A DNA stretch of 64,000 bases from assembly GCA_964034945.1 (NCBI GenBank), contig OZ035963.1, positions 67,724,682-67,788,681 of the forward strand. The letters are read 5' to 3'. This DNA comes from Chrysopilus asiliformis. Lineage: Eukaryota; Arthropoda; Insecta; Diptera; Rhagionidae. Shown piece after piece: positions 10,920 through 22,590 of the stretch. The position numbers and the translations under genes were made by a program. The notes under the pieces were generated by a model. That model had not been told where the DNA came from, made no database searches, and was given only the letters and a program-made list of their open reading frames with translations. Within the stretch, counting starts at the first letter, position 1; every line of letters starts with the position of its first letter.

Positions 10920-11209
10920 TTAACACGTTGACTGCTATGTGAGACCGACGTGGTCTTACTTTAAAATAGGCTTCTAAGGCCGTGTGACACACATTTGGTC
11001 TCATAGTACTTTTTTTTAGTATGAGCTGCGCGGTAAAGCGTTGGATGCACAGAACTGTATGAAACTTGCGGCCTGGGAAGCTCTTTTTTGATGTTTAGCC
11101 TATGCATTTTGTGAGTCCAATGTTTAATTATAAAGGGTTACTTGGAAAACCATCTACTGGCCTCTGGAACCCAAGTGTTTCACTTCCATAGTGACAGTCA
11201 ACGTGTTAA
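10920..11209. mobile_element. piggyBac-like MITE with TTAA target duplication
   Basis: Both ends abut TTAA (10920-10923 and 11206-11209). Terminal inverted repeats read CACGTTGACTG on the left and CAGTCAACGTG on the right, 11 bp and perfect. Just inside the left end is a small hairpin (GAGACC/GGTCT), with GGTCTCA recurring further in. TTAA duplication is diagnostic for the piggyBac superfamily. No transposase is encoded. A sister is at 42178-42375. Confidence 0.85.
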
Positions 11210-14200
11210 ACTAAAAAATTGCGCAAAAAGCATGTAAATTTTATATTAAAAATAACCGATAAACTAGTTTTCCACAAAGTCTTACAAAATTCACCAAAAT
11301 GTATTTTTTCCGCGATCATTTCAAATTATGGCCATCTTAAAATATTTAAAAAAAAACCGCGCTAAATTTATCAGTCAATAATATCAGAAATCCAATCAAA
11401 ATAATTGCCATCAACACACAGCCCGCCACTTGAGTAACAAGAAGAGCATTTTTTTTATGTCGAAAGTAAAACAACTTTTCATCGAATAAACTCACTTTAA
11501 GCGAAAATACGTGCCAAATGTCGGTACTCAATTTAATTCGCTTTGAAAGCAAATGTCTTCATTACACATGAAGAGAAAAGCTCAATGGCGGAAAAAACCA
11601 ACTGTGAAAAAACACAAAGTATAGCCCAGGAAAAACCCTGTGTTTTTCCTAACTGCTTTGAAAATCCATTTCACGAAGGCATGGAATATCAGCAGCCGAA
11701 CCGAGACCCATCTCTTCGAAATAGAGTTGTTTTTCTTATTTTTTTCCTCCCCGGCTATGGGGAGAAAGGAAAACCCTGTCTAATCTCTGCCACAGAAAAA
11801 TAAACTCACATTTACGCACATACATAACCGTATATAGGATTATTTCCACGAAAATCATCAACTACTCCACTTAGTGGACCCCCAAAATGGCCCAACGATG
11901 AGGCATTCTATGTGAACTCTGGATCTGGGTGCAAGTAAAGACGGAAAAAAAACACGCCAGGGCACTTAACAAAATCATTAGACGGGGATCAGAACGATTT
12001 CGGAGGCTTTTCTGCAATCTCCATCCCTGTCCGCTTTCCCCGGTTGTTGTTGTTTTTTTTCGATTTCGGGCGGTTTTTCTTTGTTCAGCCGGCTTTGAAC
12101 ATTCTTTCACAGTTTCTGCCCTCCTCCCCATACTCCCCACTTCGACAATTTCCACCGAAGTTCCCACAGTTCAGGCGAAAATCCTAAACTGGGTCAAATG
12201 TAGAATATACACTTTGGGTTTGCTGGGCATAGGACGATCGGATATGAGAATTTCGACATCAGTTTTCATCCAGAAAACAAAAAAAAATCTCCAGTTTCCA
12301 ATTTAAAATTATACACCCTACCACAAATTCAGGAGATGGACTCACTCCGAGACGTGTTGCGGGTAATCATAGGTCGAATGGTTACACGCTGCCATTTTTC
12401 ATTCTCAAAAAAAAAATTGTTGTCAGAAACAGATGTCCCGAAGAGCAGGGGAGGGAAATTTGAAACAAATGGGAAGGGCGGAGGAATGAAAATTTTCTCT
12501 AAATTGTCTAACAATCCCCATGGAATGAAAACAATTCCGTTGCTTGTAAATTGACTAACGTATGGTTGAAATAACATCCATCCTACGTACCGTCCAGATT
12601 TGGCACCCAATGCTGGCATCAAAAAAGCGACTAAATAAAAAAAGTCAGTTCATCAGAGAATCCCGCGTTGTTGTTGTTGTTTTTTGGTTTAACCTCACTT
12701 TAACTGGGAAAAAATTCCTGCAGGTTGAAAGTTCATCAGATTATTCTGTACCTTCCTATCCCCTCCCCTTTCTATCCGTCAGCCCAACTCAATCTGACTG
12801 TATTCAAGTTCAACCGAATTCCTGGTGGCTTTTCAATTCCGAATAGCCACCTCTCCCTTCGCCGTGCCGCCCGGGGCTTAATTTTAATTAATTTGTTCCA
12901 CTGTGCGTTGTATAGTAGGAAGCATGATTTCACCCCTCTTGATCTCCCAAGTCGAATCCTGGCAAGGCCTAATTCAACTAAAGTCCACCATCTTTTCATC
13001 CTTCCAAATTTTCGAATTCTTTTTCGGTGGGATTTTAATTTTTTACCAGAAGTTCCGGCATCAGTCTCGAGTGAGAAAAACATTTTTGGGAAATTTATTT
13101 TGTAACATAATTCTGGAAAGGTGGAGGGGGTGAAAGGGAGGGAGTTTTTGCGAATCAAATAAAGCACCTCACAACAATGAGGAGTGATTTTAACTAATTG
13201 GAAAGCTTTTTAGTTCTGTATAAAGTTAATTCGCATCTATTTTTCATGTCCTGTTCCATTGGGCAGGAAAATTATGGGGAGAAACACAGAAAGAAGTTTC
13301 CCAACCATCACGTCTATTTCATTCGCAGGGAAGTTTTGCAGGGCAGGCAATGAATAAATTTAACAAAATCTTAAGCGGACTTACTATGACGAGCTTTTTT
13401 TTAATTGGAAAATAACTAGAATATTTTTTTGAAAAAAAAACTGGTATGACAAAAAAAAAACAAAATGAAAAGGATAATCAATTTTTCCTAACAGGACCTT
13501 CCGATATCCTTACGGACTTCTTAACATCAAAATCAGATTCAGCGACTCCAAAAACTCCCAGATGAGATTTTTTCCAGAATATTTGAGGGAAACCGAGTTT
13601 TTGATTGACTTGCAAACAGCTTGGCAAAACTTGCCCTGCGTATGAAATAGACGCCCAACCATCTGCAGGACGAAAGATGAAAAACTATTCGCAGAATTAT
13701 TCGCTTATCATTCTGTTTTCTATACAAACATTCCTTGACCGGGGTTTTTTTTCCATTTCCTAGCAAATTAAAAATATGAAAGAGCGAGTATAGTTTTTGA
13801 GGATTTTTCTACCCTATTTTCCATCCTCATCATTTCAATTAAAGTGAAATTTAAATAAAAAAAATGTTTTTCTTTCATTTAAAATGAATGGAGTCTAAAT
13901 GAATCTTGAGTTTAAAAAACATTTATTCGGGAAAATATTTTTTGTGAATAGTTGGTAGTGGATAAATTCTGGTTTCAAACATTTTTTGTAATTTTTCTGT
14001 AAAAGTTTGAGAATTTTCTCATATTAAACCAATTTTTCTAATACATGAAAATCCTCAAACTCCTCAAACTTCTGTAAAACTTTGAGGATTTCCTTTTGTT
14101 GGCTATGAATTTGGTGTGCAAATAATTTCGTAAAATTACGTAAACTTTAAATACGGAGATTTCGAGTATTTCTTTAGTGCAATTTTTTCTCATATTTTAA

Positions 14201-14233
14201 TTAGTTTTTATTTTTCACTGATTCTCGACTTTT
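11210..14233. other. No recognisable gene
   Basis: Several frames of 70-130 codons occur (11929-12306, 12725-13105, 12772-13167), but they overlap in antisense, are rich in Phe/Leu/Lys from homopolymers and show no domain. I do not call them. Confidence 0.4.
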
Positions 14234-14344
14234 TCAACATTCAATTTTGTGGCTCTTGACCATAACAGCATCGGAAGTCGCTGCTACATGGCTGCGACTT
14301 AAATGGCGAGAAAAGCTGTGAACTGCCAACGACGCGGACGACAT
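14234..14344 (-). CDS. Possible short coding start in a GC-richer patch, unrecognised
   Basis: A 36-codon minus-strand frame starts with ATG at 14344 (MSSASLAVHSFSRHLSR...), with Ser/Arg/His-rich residues that resemble a mitochondrial presequence. It stands out because the surrounding DNA is AT-rich while 14260-14380 is not. Thirty bases upstream of the ATG lie promoter-like words (see 14371-14390). It could be the first exon of a spliced gene or a chance frame; a plus-strand frame from 14312 overlaps it, so strand is uncertain. I do not recognise the product. Confidence 0.2.
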   Translation of the reverse strand: MSSASLAVHSFSRHLSRSHVAATSDAVMVKSHKIEC

Positions 14345-14370
14345 AAATGCTACCTCGGGAGAGAAGACAG

Positions 14371-14390
14371 TCCAACAGCTGATCGATTTA
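14371..14390 (-). promoter_or_regulatory. Candidate housekeeping-type promoter motifs (E-box and DRE-like)
   Basis: On the minus strand AATCGATC (DRE-like, one mismatch to WATCGATW) overlaps ATCAGCTGTT, which fits the insect core-promoter E-box AWCAGCTGWT. Such words cluster at TATA-less dipteran promoters. Position about 30 bp before the 14344 ATG supports minus-strand use, but both words are nearly palindromic. Confidence 0.3.
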
Positions 14391-14786
14391 CACAAAATCC
14401 ACGTAAAAATACCTGATTTTATGAATACCCTAAATATTTACTTGAAATTCGTGTATCCACATATGCATTTAATTTATTAACTCACAAATATTTGCACCCG
14501 CCCCTACATTCTCAAATACTAAAAAAACATCATTTACATAATTGAAATGTTGATTAAAGCCATCAGCATCAATGATGAGTATAGAAGTTTCTAAAATAGC
14601 AAAAACATCAAAGTGGAAACCACTACATCGAATATGGAAGTAACTTTGGCCCCCTATTTAATTATCTGAAAATAAATATAACTTTGTGGCAATGTGTCTC
14701 TAGTGTGGCGTAATTTCATGTATTTTTGATCAAAATTACTATATTAAAACAGCGTCATTTCAGCCATCCTAGCAAGCCACTGCTAG

Positions 14787-15014
14787 GGGGCGGCAGTGTG
14801 TACTCTAGAATGTCCTGGGGAGCTACCAAGCATTTGGAAGGAGTTCGTCTGGATCGGTAGATACAAAAGAAGCAACAAACCGACATTCGGAGAGTGCGAA
14901 ATAAAGGCCATGTTGACCAATAAGAAAATATTGTACGTACGACAAAGTATGACTGGTTTGGAATACTGGAGACAGCAAAATAGGGAACTCCCTGCAAGTC
15001 GTCTCGGTTGCTAG
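14787..15014 (+). other. Unrecognised open frame with exon-like composition
   Basis: A 75-codon stretch without an ATG at its start (open from 14787 to TAG at 15012) encodes mixed, non-repetitive residues with several Trp, Cys and Glu (for example FVWIGRYKRSNKPTFGE). It follows a possible acceptor TTTCAG at about 14762. The antisense strand is also open. It may be a transposon relic or a spliced exon; no family is recognised. Confidence 0.2.
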
Positions 15015-18000
15015 CGACAAGGATAACAGCAAGATATTCCGGGTTGTACCATTTTCATTCGTAAAAGGCCCCCAACGGGGATGACTTTAGTGGCTATAGA
15101 AAGTCTGGCTGGCTTATTAGACTCACTTAAAAGCCTTCGTATCCCGTTTTGAGCATAGGGAGAACGTCTATAGTAAGGGTCATCTTGCAAATTGACTTTT
15201 TGAAGGAATTGTGCGTAGTTTACAATTTTATCAGGGCGTATTTTTTCAAAATTTGGAGAAATTCTCTGAGGGTTTCTTAATCAAATTTCGGTAGTTTCAG
15301 AATTTGCGAGTGGGAATCGGCTTTGATTCAAAACCCTAGAAGGTTTTGGTTTGTAAAATTTCAAAAAAAAAGTTGTTGGTATCTAAAATTTAAAAAATTT
15401 CGTTTGTTTAAAAAAAATTGTTTCGACAGCATACTTTCAGGCACTTCACCGAAATAAATTTCCCCTACAGATAAATCATGGGATTTCAAACTATATAGAT
15501 TCCCTCAGATAGCTAACTATACAGTCGCGCATTTGAATAAATTGTAACTAAAAACGTGCCATCGGCCGGCCCTCTCCCTCACCTGTAAACTTTTTGACAG
15601 GTGCGAGGTAAATTTAAACAAAAGCGATGAGGAACAACAACGTCAAGAACAGAAAAAAAAACAATTAAAAAAAGTAAAATAATGGGGCGAGAAAGGAAAA
15701 AAAAACTAACATTACCAAGTTATAAGATTTACGACTGGTAAACAGGTAATTTTCGTGTTGTTAATTCATTCATTTTGGAAAAACATCACAGTAAATAGCA
15801 ATGGAACTAAACCAAGTCGAGGTTAATAGTACACAGCAGTATACTGGGAAATGGCTCCATTGGGGATGAGTTGGAGAATTATTAATGCAAAGGACGACGA
15901 GATACAGAGACCGACAGTTAGTGATAGCCAAGGGCGGTTAGAAAGAGGGGAGAAACGTAATTTTTCCATCTGCAGCTGTTTTTAGCAGGGAAATCCAAAA
16001 CAGAATTCACTTAATTTCCTTATATTACTTTGAAGGGGAAAAATCAACCATCCCTCCCTATTTGGGGGAGCGAAAAAAAAACCCTGTGGAGTTCACTTAG
16101 AATGACTAAATACCAGGGGTTAAAGGGGACAACTAGTCAACTTGGAAGAAGGAAGTGCAGGAAATTTGCATATCACTGGGTAATGCCGGTAATTATGTTA
16201 TTTTAAGTTTTCCAAAGTATTTTTCCTCGGTACCGCTTCAAAGTTTTCCGCCAGGAATTTTCCTTTGACTTCAAGTACGATAAATTTATCTGATGATCCT
16301 TTGGACCTCTCCAAGCCGCTCCTTTGTGTAACGCAGCACCAAGTGGTAAAACTATTTAACAAATCTATCTTCGGTCTGACATGAAATAAAACCCAACAGA
16401 AAATTATTCCACTGTGGTGGAGTTGTTTTTGATTGTTTAAAAGTCCAATTTGGCTTTTCTTGTTGCTAAGAATTTTTTTTCTTCCAATTTGTTTTAATGT
16501 GAAAAGTTTGTTTTTAGGTTTTGTTGGTTTAATTTTTTTTAAAGAAAACTAAAACCAATTATTGTTCCTAATTGCCAGGACACAAAAAAAAAATACTGTT
16601 TGAAGTTAGTTATTTTTTAGCTTTTAACAATACAAATATTAAGTTTTTTGAACTTTTGCCGTGATTAAAAGTAAATTATATCGAAATTACTGTTCAATTA
16701 ATGACTTTATTAGGAAAAATTTACTTATTAGAGATTGATTATTATCCGGCTTCAAAAACGAGCGCGTTCACCCTAAGAAAATCACGAAAACTAAAAAAAT
16801 CACCCTTCTAAAAATATCAGTTGTAATCAACACAAAACTTTTCTCGGCAATATTTAGTTTCGGAAAAAATATGTAAAAAATAATATTTTTTCAAATATCT
16901 TGAGAATCGTAACATGTACATGCAAAAAATTGACAGTCCCTGCAATATACGCTTCTAGTTTAGCACCGCCAAATTGACAGTGCCAAGTCAGCTCGGTCTA
17001 AACGCACTCAAAGAAAAATTCCAAATTTAAATTTCATCGAATGTGACTGACTTGATTTTTAAGTGTAAAATCAGGAAAACAAACGAACAAATTGAGGTTG
17101 AAAATACGAAAAGAACTTTTAATCCACCTTTTATGGTGTTACACACCTCGATGAATGTCAGAGTGCGTCGTCCGATCCATCGTAAAAGGAAATTGTGCCT
17201 CCATATAATATTTACATACCCCGAAATAGGATCCTTGCGAAAAACCCAAGTCAACTTCAACCTCAACTCAAGTAGTGTTCCCCGAAATAATCGATTGAAC
17301 TTTTGACTTTGTTCCGATGCTTTTTCGTCCTTTTTTTGGGGGGAAGGGGGGCGGAAGGCTGAGTCGTTTCCTTGGCAAAGTTCATTCAATGAGAAATATT
17401 GAACAATATATGGAGTAAAAATACGGTCGCTAAGGATGTGTGTGTAGGTAAAAGGACTTCCAGCTCGGGAAAGGGGGGATGGGACTATAAAACGAAAAGC
17501 AGATGTTTTGTTTTGTAAACTGAGACAAAATTTATTTTAAGTTCGTAGGTCAAATAAATTGCTCAAGCCATCGATATACAAAAGTTTAACAATTTTTCCT
17601 TGTCTTCTTTGTGCTTAACGACGTTATTTGCCAAGTTTCTTTGCACCGAGAAGGCAATAACTTTGGAGGGGAATTTCGGTTTTTTTTTTTTTCAAACTTT
17701 CCCATGGCCCAATTTTCCCCAAAGTTAATTTCAATACAGGCGAAGAGCAAGTACTTTGGTTTGTTGCCAGTTATCTGATGTTGAATACCAATTTTCTTTA
17801 AAGTTTGAAATTGTTTTCTGAAAATATGGAAAATTTCTCGAATATTTCTGATATCCTATATTATGTGATTTCCCGGAAAAAGACTCTAACAGTGTTTCGT
17901 ATGTGATGGCTTTAGTTGGTGACATGTGAGGAAAATTCAATGGTTTTAAGTGGAATTTTTTATATTAAAAATTGCAAGTCTGTATGAAAAATCTCAAAAA

Positions 18001-18551
18001 AATAAATGTCTGAAATTTAGAAGAAAAATCTAAGAAACTTCAATGAATAAAAAAAAATCTCTCGGTGTAAAAAAGGGGAAAAAGTCCTTCCGTAGTTCAA
18101 AGACATGTCTAAAAACTACATAAGATTTGCAATAATTCAGGTATGACGGGTTGAAAGGAGTTTGAATGACGAGAACGCCGACCCTTCCGCAATTTTCATA
18201 GGGTATTTACTTGCTGGTTGGTAGCATCAAGGATGCTCAATCAAATGACGTCAAGACGCGCACCTATTCACGTTTTCGCCTCGTGGCGACGTGTGTGCGA
18301 TGCAATTTATAAGGCTTTTAAATGGATCTTCAATTTTTCAATTGTCAAAAAGAAGTCTTTCTTTAGCGCACGTTGTCACTGCCCACACCCTTTACAGGTG
18401 AGTTTTATGTTGGCAGTTAAGTGGCAGTGTCACAATTGTCATTTGCAATCTGAACCTGCCTCAGTTGAGTGGTTTTTTTTATTGCTTCCTGAGATTGATG
18501 AAGTAGCGTAAAAGATGAAATGATGAACCGTCTTTTACTTCCTATTTCGTA
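15015..18551. other. No recognisable gene
   Basis: AT-rich sequence with poly-A and poly-T runs. The antisense pair of frames at 17027-17389 shows no domain. Confidence 0.45.
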
Positions 18552-18915
18552 CTAGAATTTGGACCCGGCTTCGGCAGGCTAAAATCGTAAGTAGAACAAA
18601 ACCTAAAAAATCAAAATTCAGTTGTTTATAAATTTGATAGCCTAGAGTAGGGCGGTCTTTGCTTTTCTTTACTTTTTTTCTCTTCGGAAAATGGTTTTCA
18701 AAAATTAACAAAAAGACAATAAATCCAGGATTCGGATTCACTTTACCCTTTTCCCTTACTCCCCCACCACTCGAGCTACATTTAAATGGGGATATTTTAG
18801 AGATGGTCCCCGAGGAACATCGGTGCCGGATTTCAGGCCAATCGGTTCGGTAGTTTTCCCGCGATAGAGTAACATAGAGGAAAAACCAAGCTTCAGATTC
18901 ACTTTACAACTTCCA
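18552..18915 (-). mobile_element. Helitron-like element, 3' part
   Basis: Read on the minus strand it ends CCAAATTCTAG followed by T at 18551. A short GC-rich, hairpin-like stretch (GCCTGCCGAAGCCGGG) lies about 10 bases upstream. CTRR-T ends with a preceding hairpin and no target duplication are Helitron features. It is homologous to 52240-52450 and 56031-56112 (shared GACCGCCCTACTCTAGGCTA block) and, further 5', to 51385-51420. The 5' terminus is lost near 18915. No protein is encoded. Confidence 0.6.
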
Positions 18916-20062
18916 AACATATTTGTCCAAGACGTCAGAAATGTACTGAAAAATGTGGAGACATTTCAATGACAGACCATGAAAACAACCGCAATTTTTG
19001 TCTAATCGAGACGAGGTCTAAGAATCAAAAATCCTTTACTTATGACTTCTGAGTGTGTTTTTTTTTTCATAACGTACAAATAGATGAAGTGTTATAACAT
19101 TTGAGTTTATCCTGGACTGAAAGTCGGACTTGAAGTTTATTTTGTCTGCCTTATCCTTATTGGAGGTTAAGTCTTTGAGAACTTTATTCCTTTCTTAATT
19201 TTATTTCGTGCAAGTTTGCTGGTCGGCACAACTTTTCTATCGCCTACAATGAATGTGCTGTTTTTGTCCAACATTCAACTTGATTGTGAGGGCAAAGATA
19301 CAGAAAATCCGTGCCCCTCCTCTCCCTCCTCAAATGACCAAGTTTAGAACTCATATCACGGATGAGTTTTCCCTACTTTTTGACTTTAGTTGTCACGGCG
19401 TGCGGGAAAACTGTGTCAACTTTGTCTTTTATTCGTAGTCGGTTTTTACTTAACATTCCTCTTCTGTAGATGAGGAAATTCCGAAGAGAGGGAATGAGAA
19501 CCGGAAACTTCTCAAACAGGAACAAGTTGGAAAATTGGGCGGTGTGTGTATCCGCCCTCGTTCCGAATTTCCTTGATTTCAAATCTTTTTTATATGGGTT
19601 TTTTTCATCCACCTCGAAATTTTCTTTACTCGCACAACATATTTTAGTATTCATATTTTCCCATTTTAAATGCGAAAAGACGACGAAAAAAAGTAACTGA
19701 GAACTGTTAAGAAATGCCGGAGAGCTTAGAAAAACGCTAACCTGACGTGGAGGCGATTTCGACGACTTGATTCGAGATAATATTATATATAAACTGTGAA
19801 AGATAAAAAGAAAATGAAATTCGCTGCAAGCACGGGAAAAAACGTAGAAAGAAAGATCCTTGTGTAAAGGAAGTTCCCGAAAAAACAACATCTAGGGAAA
19901 AACTGAACAAAAAAAGGAGCCTTACTCGACAAGAATTCAAACCTAAGTCAAGATAAAGTTTTGATTTCTTCTGTCTGCGATTTTTAGCCTTGGTTTTCCA
20001 CGATTTTCTCGTACGATTTTTTAAACACTGCTCGGAAGTTACTTTTTTTTTGTCCTGTGTGT
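18916..20062. other. No recognisable gene
   Basis: The largest frame is 172 codons on the minus strand (19373-19891), but it is Phe/Ser/Leu-rich, lacks any domain and is partly open in antisense; I treat it as chance. Confidence 0.4.
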
Positions 20063-20226
20063 GTTTTTACTTTCTTATGCGTAGTATAATAAGGTATTGT
20101 ATTCATGAAAAAGTTCGATCCCTTAATTTTGCCTAAAGGACATTTCCCAAGTCCTCCTGAGTCGATTGGAGCATATTTAAAAAAAGGTGTTTGTCTGTCA
20201 GTTTGTCTGTCTGTCTGTCAGTTATC
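20063..20226 (+). repeat. Dispersed repeat family B, copy 1
   Basis: Shares TTTTTACTTTCTTAT, GTATTCATGAAAAA and GAGTCGATTGGAG, followed by a GTCTGTCTGTC tract, with 51082-52560, and its first part with 30691-30790. Class unknown. Confidence 0.6.
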
Positions 20227-21390
20227 CCTTATCCTTTACCGTTATCGATATATTTCAGATGTTCTTAAATAAAAATTCTGATTTTTATATAAATTAATAT
20301 TTTATCAGTCGGGTTATGCTGTAAATTGCGCTGGGACGTAGATTTTGTATAAGAAAATCATATGCTGTTCACATCAGATATTTTTTTTTGTTGTTGCTGG
20401 AAATGGCAATCGTATATTTAAGGACTACACGATTATTTGGTGGAAAATGTTCTTCTGTTGAATCGTTTTTCTCCCTTGGAATGGGCAGATAAGACGTTTT
20501 TAAAAACTGTGTGATATCTCGGTTTTTTTAAGATTGTATATGAGCTGGAGATACGTTGAATTTTAAAAATTGCACAAATAAAGAAATACAACAGAAGAGA
20601 CGACCTTTTCTATGAAACTTTGTTACGAGGGGGAATTCAGAAAAGAAAAAAAACCTTCTTGCAAAATCCCAAAATTAGAGTTGGACTAAGATTTTTCCAT
20701 GGCAGATTCTTTCGTTTCCCGCGTTTTTCTTGTTATTCTTTATTGCATAGAAAGGAAGAAGAAAAAAAATCGTAAAGAAAAACTTAACATGGATGGAAAT
20801 TCTTGAGTTTTTTTTTCTACTGAAATCGAGGAGCCCGAGTTTTTTTTTCTTATGTAAATTGTTAGAGAGATTCCAGGTGCGAGTCAGTTTTATTGTAATG
20901 TGCTGAGGGAATAACTTAATGCTAACTGAGAATTGTTCATTTTATGGAAGACAAAGTTATGCAAAAATGTGAAAAATTGATTTTTATTGGTGGGTAGAAT
21001 TTTTTTTCGCCATTTCTTGTTGGTGTGCTTTTTTAATATGAAAAAATACGAGGGGGGTGGACAGATGTGCATTTAGAAAGTCATATAAAAAAAGCTCTTG
21101 GCTTGTAATTTTAACCTAATGGCTTTGAATTTTAAGTGGAGCACTTAAGCATAAATTTATTATTCAAGTGCAACAAAATATCCACAGGAGTTAATTGCGA
21201 ACAGGGTTTTGGATAATTTGCAATTTTTTTATTAGGGAAGCAAGGGGAACAGACAATTCAAATGTTTTTTTTAAATATTTAACTTAGCTTTTAGTCTCTT
21301 TCAAAATTTCCAAGTACAAACAAAAATGCGTTTTATCATTTTCTTTTTTAAGAAATGGAGGGAACACCGCTTTGTCTTAACCCGGACCTG
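20227..21390. other. No recognisable gene
   Basis: AT-rich, with many T and A runs. Nothing supported. Confidence 0.45.
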
Positions 21391-21590
21391 ACTAAAATAG
21401 TTAACTTCAACTACAAAAAATAGTCAGTTGAATCATAAAATGGTAAATTTTACTACTAAGTGGTTCAATTTATCATAAAAATAGTCGATTTTTGGCAATT
21501 TTTGTAATTGAAATCAACTATTTTAGTGGTAGTCCCGTTTCCAATAAAAAAAATTGTTAAAAATACTATTTTTTCTCGGTATGTGCACAG
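21391..21590. mobile_element. Foldback MITE, copy B
   Basis: Complementary arms CTAAAATAGTTAACTTCAA (left) and its near complement at 21510-21530 surround an AT-rich core. The inner sequence matches copies A and C. Confidence 0.6.
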
Positions 21591-21670
21591 GCGTCCTTAA
21601 ATTTGTGAACATTTTGATTTGTACCAAACTCTTTCGTAAATCAAACTACACTTACATAGCATATACAAAC

Positions 21671-21838
21671 CGGTGAAATTGGACAGCTTTTCGGTAAATT
21701 ATTGTCCTTCTGCAGACTGTTAAAGAATATCTTTACAAAAAGCTCATTCTGTCTTGATCCTTTTTCAAGGAAATTACAATAATCTACTGTTGTATTCCAG
21801 AATTGAATTTTTGTCGCACAATTCATAGAATATAAAGG
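21671..21838 (-). pseudogene. Orphan exon fragment of a DUF1091/DM8-family gene
   Basis: The minus-strand reading contains FWNTTVDYCNFLEKGS and NLPKSCPISP, which align without gaps to FWNATVDYCDFMEKGS and NLPKSCPIQP in exon 2 of the intact gene at 29471-30154. The fragment ends at the same place as that exon, after CCG, and is followed by GTTTGT where the intact gene has the donor GTCAGT. The first half of the exon is missing: at about 21839 the sequence becomes a Helitron-like 5' end. No exon 3 was found below it and no signal-peptide exon above it. I read it as a dead paralogue, either broken by the element or carried by it. Confidence 0.75.
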
Positions 21839-21953
21839 TTTCCAATAGGTTGGAACCAAGCCTACAGCGAACATCCATGCAAAATTTCAGGACAATCGGT
21901 TCGGCCGTTTTCACGTCAAAGAGGAACAAACTCATTTTTTTATATTAGTATGA
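21839..21953 (-). mobile_element. Helitron-like element, 5' end
   Basis: On the minus strand it starts TCATACTAATAT (TC at 21953-21952, preceded by A) and continues with a GTTCCTCTTT stretch, then GAAAACGG and GAACCGATT, matching 51190 onward up to CCTATTGGAAA. Homology then stops and the DUF1091 fragment begins. Confidence 0.6.
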
Positions 21954-22590
21954 TTTAACTACAATACTTAGTAATAAAATTTTCTATATTGTGGTTGAAT
22001 TCACAATTTTGTGGTTAAATTGACCTTTTTTGGAATTGAAATACAGTAGAACGCGCTTAAATGCAACACGCGTAAATGCAAAACTCGTGTAATTGCACGC
22101 AAAATTTGTGCATGGAGGATTTTTAAGCATTTTTCATATAAATATACACGGATAAATGAAACACGCTTAATTGCAATACTTGCTTAAATGCAACCATTTT
22201 CACATCCGCAAAAGTATAAATTATATGAAATTTTACACGCTTAAATGCACATGTGCAAAAATGAAATGTAATTACACAAAAAAAAGTGATTATTGTTATT
22301 TTTATTTGATAAAATGAATTCTTAATTAGGTTCTTTGTTTTTGTGTAGCCTTGTTGAATTTAAATGTTTATTACAGGAATATTAAAGTTGCATGTTTATC
22401 TTTTACTCGCATAATTGCACATTAATGTGCATTTATCCGTGCTTCCGTGCTACGTATAAATGCAAAACACGGATAAATGCACATAAAATTCTGCGAAATT
22501 CGATGTGCATTTAAGCGTGTTCTACTGTAACATATTTTATTATAATCCAGATTTCTCATTAGAAAATAGTTAGATTTACTAACTTTTTGT
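21954..22590. mobile_element. Foldback MITE, copy D, split by a pogo-like MITE
   Basis: Bases 21954-22043 plus 22528-22590 align to the second half of copy A (GGAATTGAAA, then ATATTTTA-like, then TAGATTTACT). The two parts are separated exactly by the TA-flanked element at 22044-22527. Confidence 0.6.
22044..22527. mobile_element. pogo-like MITE (484 bp) with TA duplication and iterated subterminal words
   Basis: It begins CAGTAGAACGCGCTTAAATG and ends with the complement CATTTAAGCGTGTTCTACTG; both ends are flanked by TA (22042-22043, 22528-22529). CAGTA ends with TTA-rich inverted repeats and TA duplication fit the pogo/Tigger branch of Tc1/mariner. About a dozen copies of a TAAATGCA/TAATTGCA word, in both orientations, fill both flanks and look like reiterated transposase-binding sites. 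No transposase is encoded. Confidence 0.85.

Noticed and set aside
19373..19891. 172-codon minus-strand frame
   Set aside because: Phe/Ser/Leu-rich from T/C runs, no domain, antisense partly open, no splice context.
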